Source: Pagrus major (lineage: Eukaryota; Chordata; Actinopteri; Spariformes; Sparidae). From it: a stretch of 64,000 bases of DNA. Below are positions 62,669-64,000 of the stretch, piece by piece. Location of the stretch: positions 13,784,735-13,848,734 of the forward strand of contig NC_133233.1 in assembly GCF_040436345.1 (NCBI RefSeq), given 5' to 3'. The position numbers and the translations under genes are program-made. Every line of letters begins with the position of its first letter. The stretch's first letter is position 1. The notes beneath the pieces were generated by a model that was given only the letters and a program-made list of their open reading frames with translations, did no database searches and was not told the DNA's origin.

Positions 62669-64000
62669 GTCAGTTCACACAAACTTGTTCGCTGTGCTCT
62701 GTTTGATCCCATCCATCCTCCCTCCCCTCCCCTACCCCCCTCTTCTCTCACCCCTCTATCCCTGCCTCTCCTCCCATCTCTCCCTCCCTTGCGATGCTTT
62801 TCTTTTCTCTCCTTTCCATTTATGCAGAATTATTCACCGTTTCCGACAAATCTCTGAGGGAACGCCTCAAACTTTCCCATTGTTCTGCTCCTAAAGCATT
62901 ACCATAAAAGTCTGTTCTCTCTCATGGAAAAAACGGTTTCGCTCATTTTTTTAGGCAACCTGTGTGATACTTGTGAAAAAAAGTACTAATATTACAGGCA
63001 GCTTCAGAGAGAGAGGGGAGAAGGGTGAGAGAGAAAAGGAGGGTGTCACAGCTAAAGGCAACCCATATCTGTGTATGTGAGTGTTTGTGTGTGATCATGT
63101 TTGTGTGGTTGTGCGTGTGCATTGTGAAGTATTGGATCTGCTTTTTAAACTGTGTGCATCTGTGGGGCTCTGATCACAGTAACACACAGCTAAACACAGC
63201 AAAAGATTACACGGGCACTGCACTTTTTTCTCTAAGGTGTGTGTGTTTATGTGAAACTTACTGTGTATTTATTATTTATTGAACCAAGCTTCATCTCTCA
63301 AGTGTTCTGGTTTGACATTTTGCTTGTTATAAACAACGGGTAGTCCATTTCATAGGAGAATTTGCATTTTATTTTTCTGACCTTGGATACTTTAGTCTAA
63401 ATATGCCGTATGAACAAGTTTCATGGACAGCTAGGGAGGAAGGACTATGACGTAGGATGTCATCAGGGGACTCTGGAGAAGCATCGTCTTATGTCTAGAC
63501 TATGTTTATATGTACTGTATTTATGGTAATACATTTACATCTTATTTCAAAATGTTTCTCAAGTAAACAACCAGAACTTGACCAAAAATGCAGACTCCTG
63601 TTCACTACCCCATGCAATACCCCAGTAAAATGTGTATTCTTTTATATTTGACACGATTTAATTACCCATCTGCAGGTCCTTAAAATACATTTTGTATTTT
63701 TTGTTTGTATGCACCTTGTGACCCATTTACATGAAGAAATGTCTTCTTGCAATGGAAGCAAATTAATCAAAGTGTGACTTTCAACTCTCAGATCATCTGG
63801 TTCTTTTTAATAATTTTTAGAGGGCTGAAAGGGTGTACGCACAGTATTTCAATATGAATAAAGCAAATAGAAAAAAAAAAAAATAGTTTTGTACAAACTA
63901 TTTCTACATGGGCATTCATCTCATGACCCCTGATCAAACACACAGAGGTTTTCCCAACAATTGCATTGATCTTTAGCTGTGGGTTAAATGCAAAGCAGCG
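62262..64000 (-). other. tpk1: tpk1 intron at the right edge
   Basis: It begins with a gcgtag acceptor on the minus strand next to 62261. It contains a long CA repeat (62600-62664, about 32 units) and pyrimidine-rich sequence to about 62800. I looked for an exon encoding the N-terminal NGDFDS motif and saw none, so the 5' exons lie outside. Confidence 0.6.
62600..62664. repeat. CA microsatellite
   Basis: About 32 uninterrupted CA units, the longest simple repeat in the window. Reading frames across it (poly-His-Thr, poly-Cys-Val) are artefacts. Confidence 0.97.

Noticed and set aside
62477..62894. Two plus-strand frames with poly-His-Thr
   Set aside because: Produced by the CA repeat and pyrimidine-rich flank.

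Overview
The window is nuclear DNA from a ray-finned fish, most likely a percomorph teleost. The evidence is small split exons with GT/AG borders, polyadenylation signals, many CA/GT microsatellites, a degraded tRNA-derived SINE of the kind common in percomorphs, and several fish-type hAT, Tc1/mariner and short inverted-repeat elements. There is no bacterial, plasmid, phage or CRISPR content.

Five protein genes are supported. (1) 1-7748, plus: the 3' part of tnfrsf11a (RANK), entering from the left edge. It covers the last cysteine-rich repeats, the membrane segment, a long cytoplasmic tail and a C-terminal exon with the conserved IVVY block. (2) 11168-13883 and (3) 15559-22060, plus: two tandem short-chain dehydrogenases of the RDH11/12 retinol dehydrogenase group. 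Each has seven coding exons; the last six are exactly the same sizes in both copies (116, 156, 105, 210, 193, 103 bp), so they are a tandem duplication. The first coding exon is only four codons plus two bases in one copy and three codons plus two bases in the other. (4) 24657 and before to 26740, plus: sec61g, with a non-coding first exon and a 68-residue product. (5) 27616-62261, minus: the 3' part of tpk1 (thiamin pyrophosphokinase), four coding exons, running off the right edge. It is tail-to-tail with sec61g and contains a 24 kb intron.

The rest is intron and intergenic DNA. Mobile-element remains include a 726 bp palindromic element in the last tnfrsf11a intron (3915-4640) with a 6 bp target duplication and a fragment of a helix-turn-helix transposase; a TA-flanked Tc1/mariner relic with two opposed transposase fragments inside the second rdh12-like gene; a hAT-like element with an 8 bp target duplication in the big tpk1 intron; and several foldback MITEs. 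Some stretches of the tpk1 intron look like candidate regulatory DNA, but that cannot be settled without a cross-species alignment.

The genes do not form a pathway. RANK is a cytokine receptor, the RDH-like enzymes reduce or oxidise retinoids, Sec61 gamma is part of the ER translocon, and TPK1 makes the thiamin cofactor. I see no convincing new biological system. The most useful novelties are the matched tiny first exons, a GC-AG intron and microsatellite-bordered splice donors in the first rdh12-like copy, the divergence between the two copies, and the palindromic 726 bp element.
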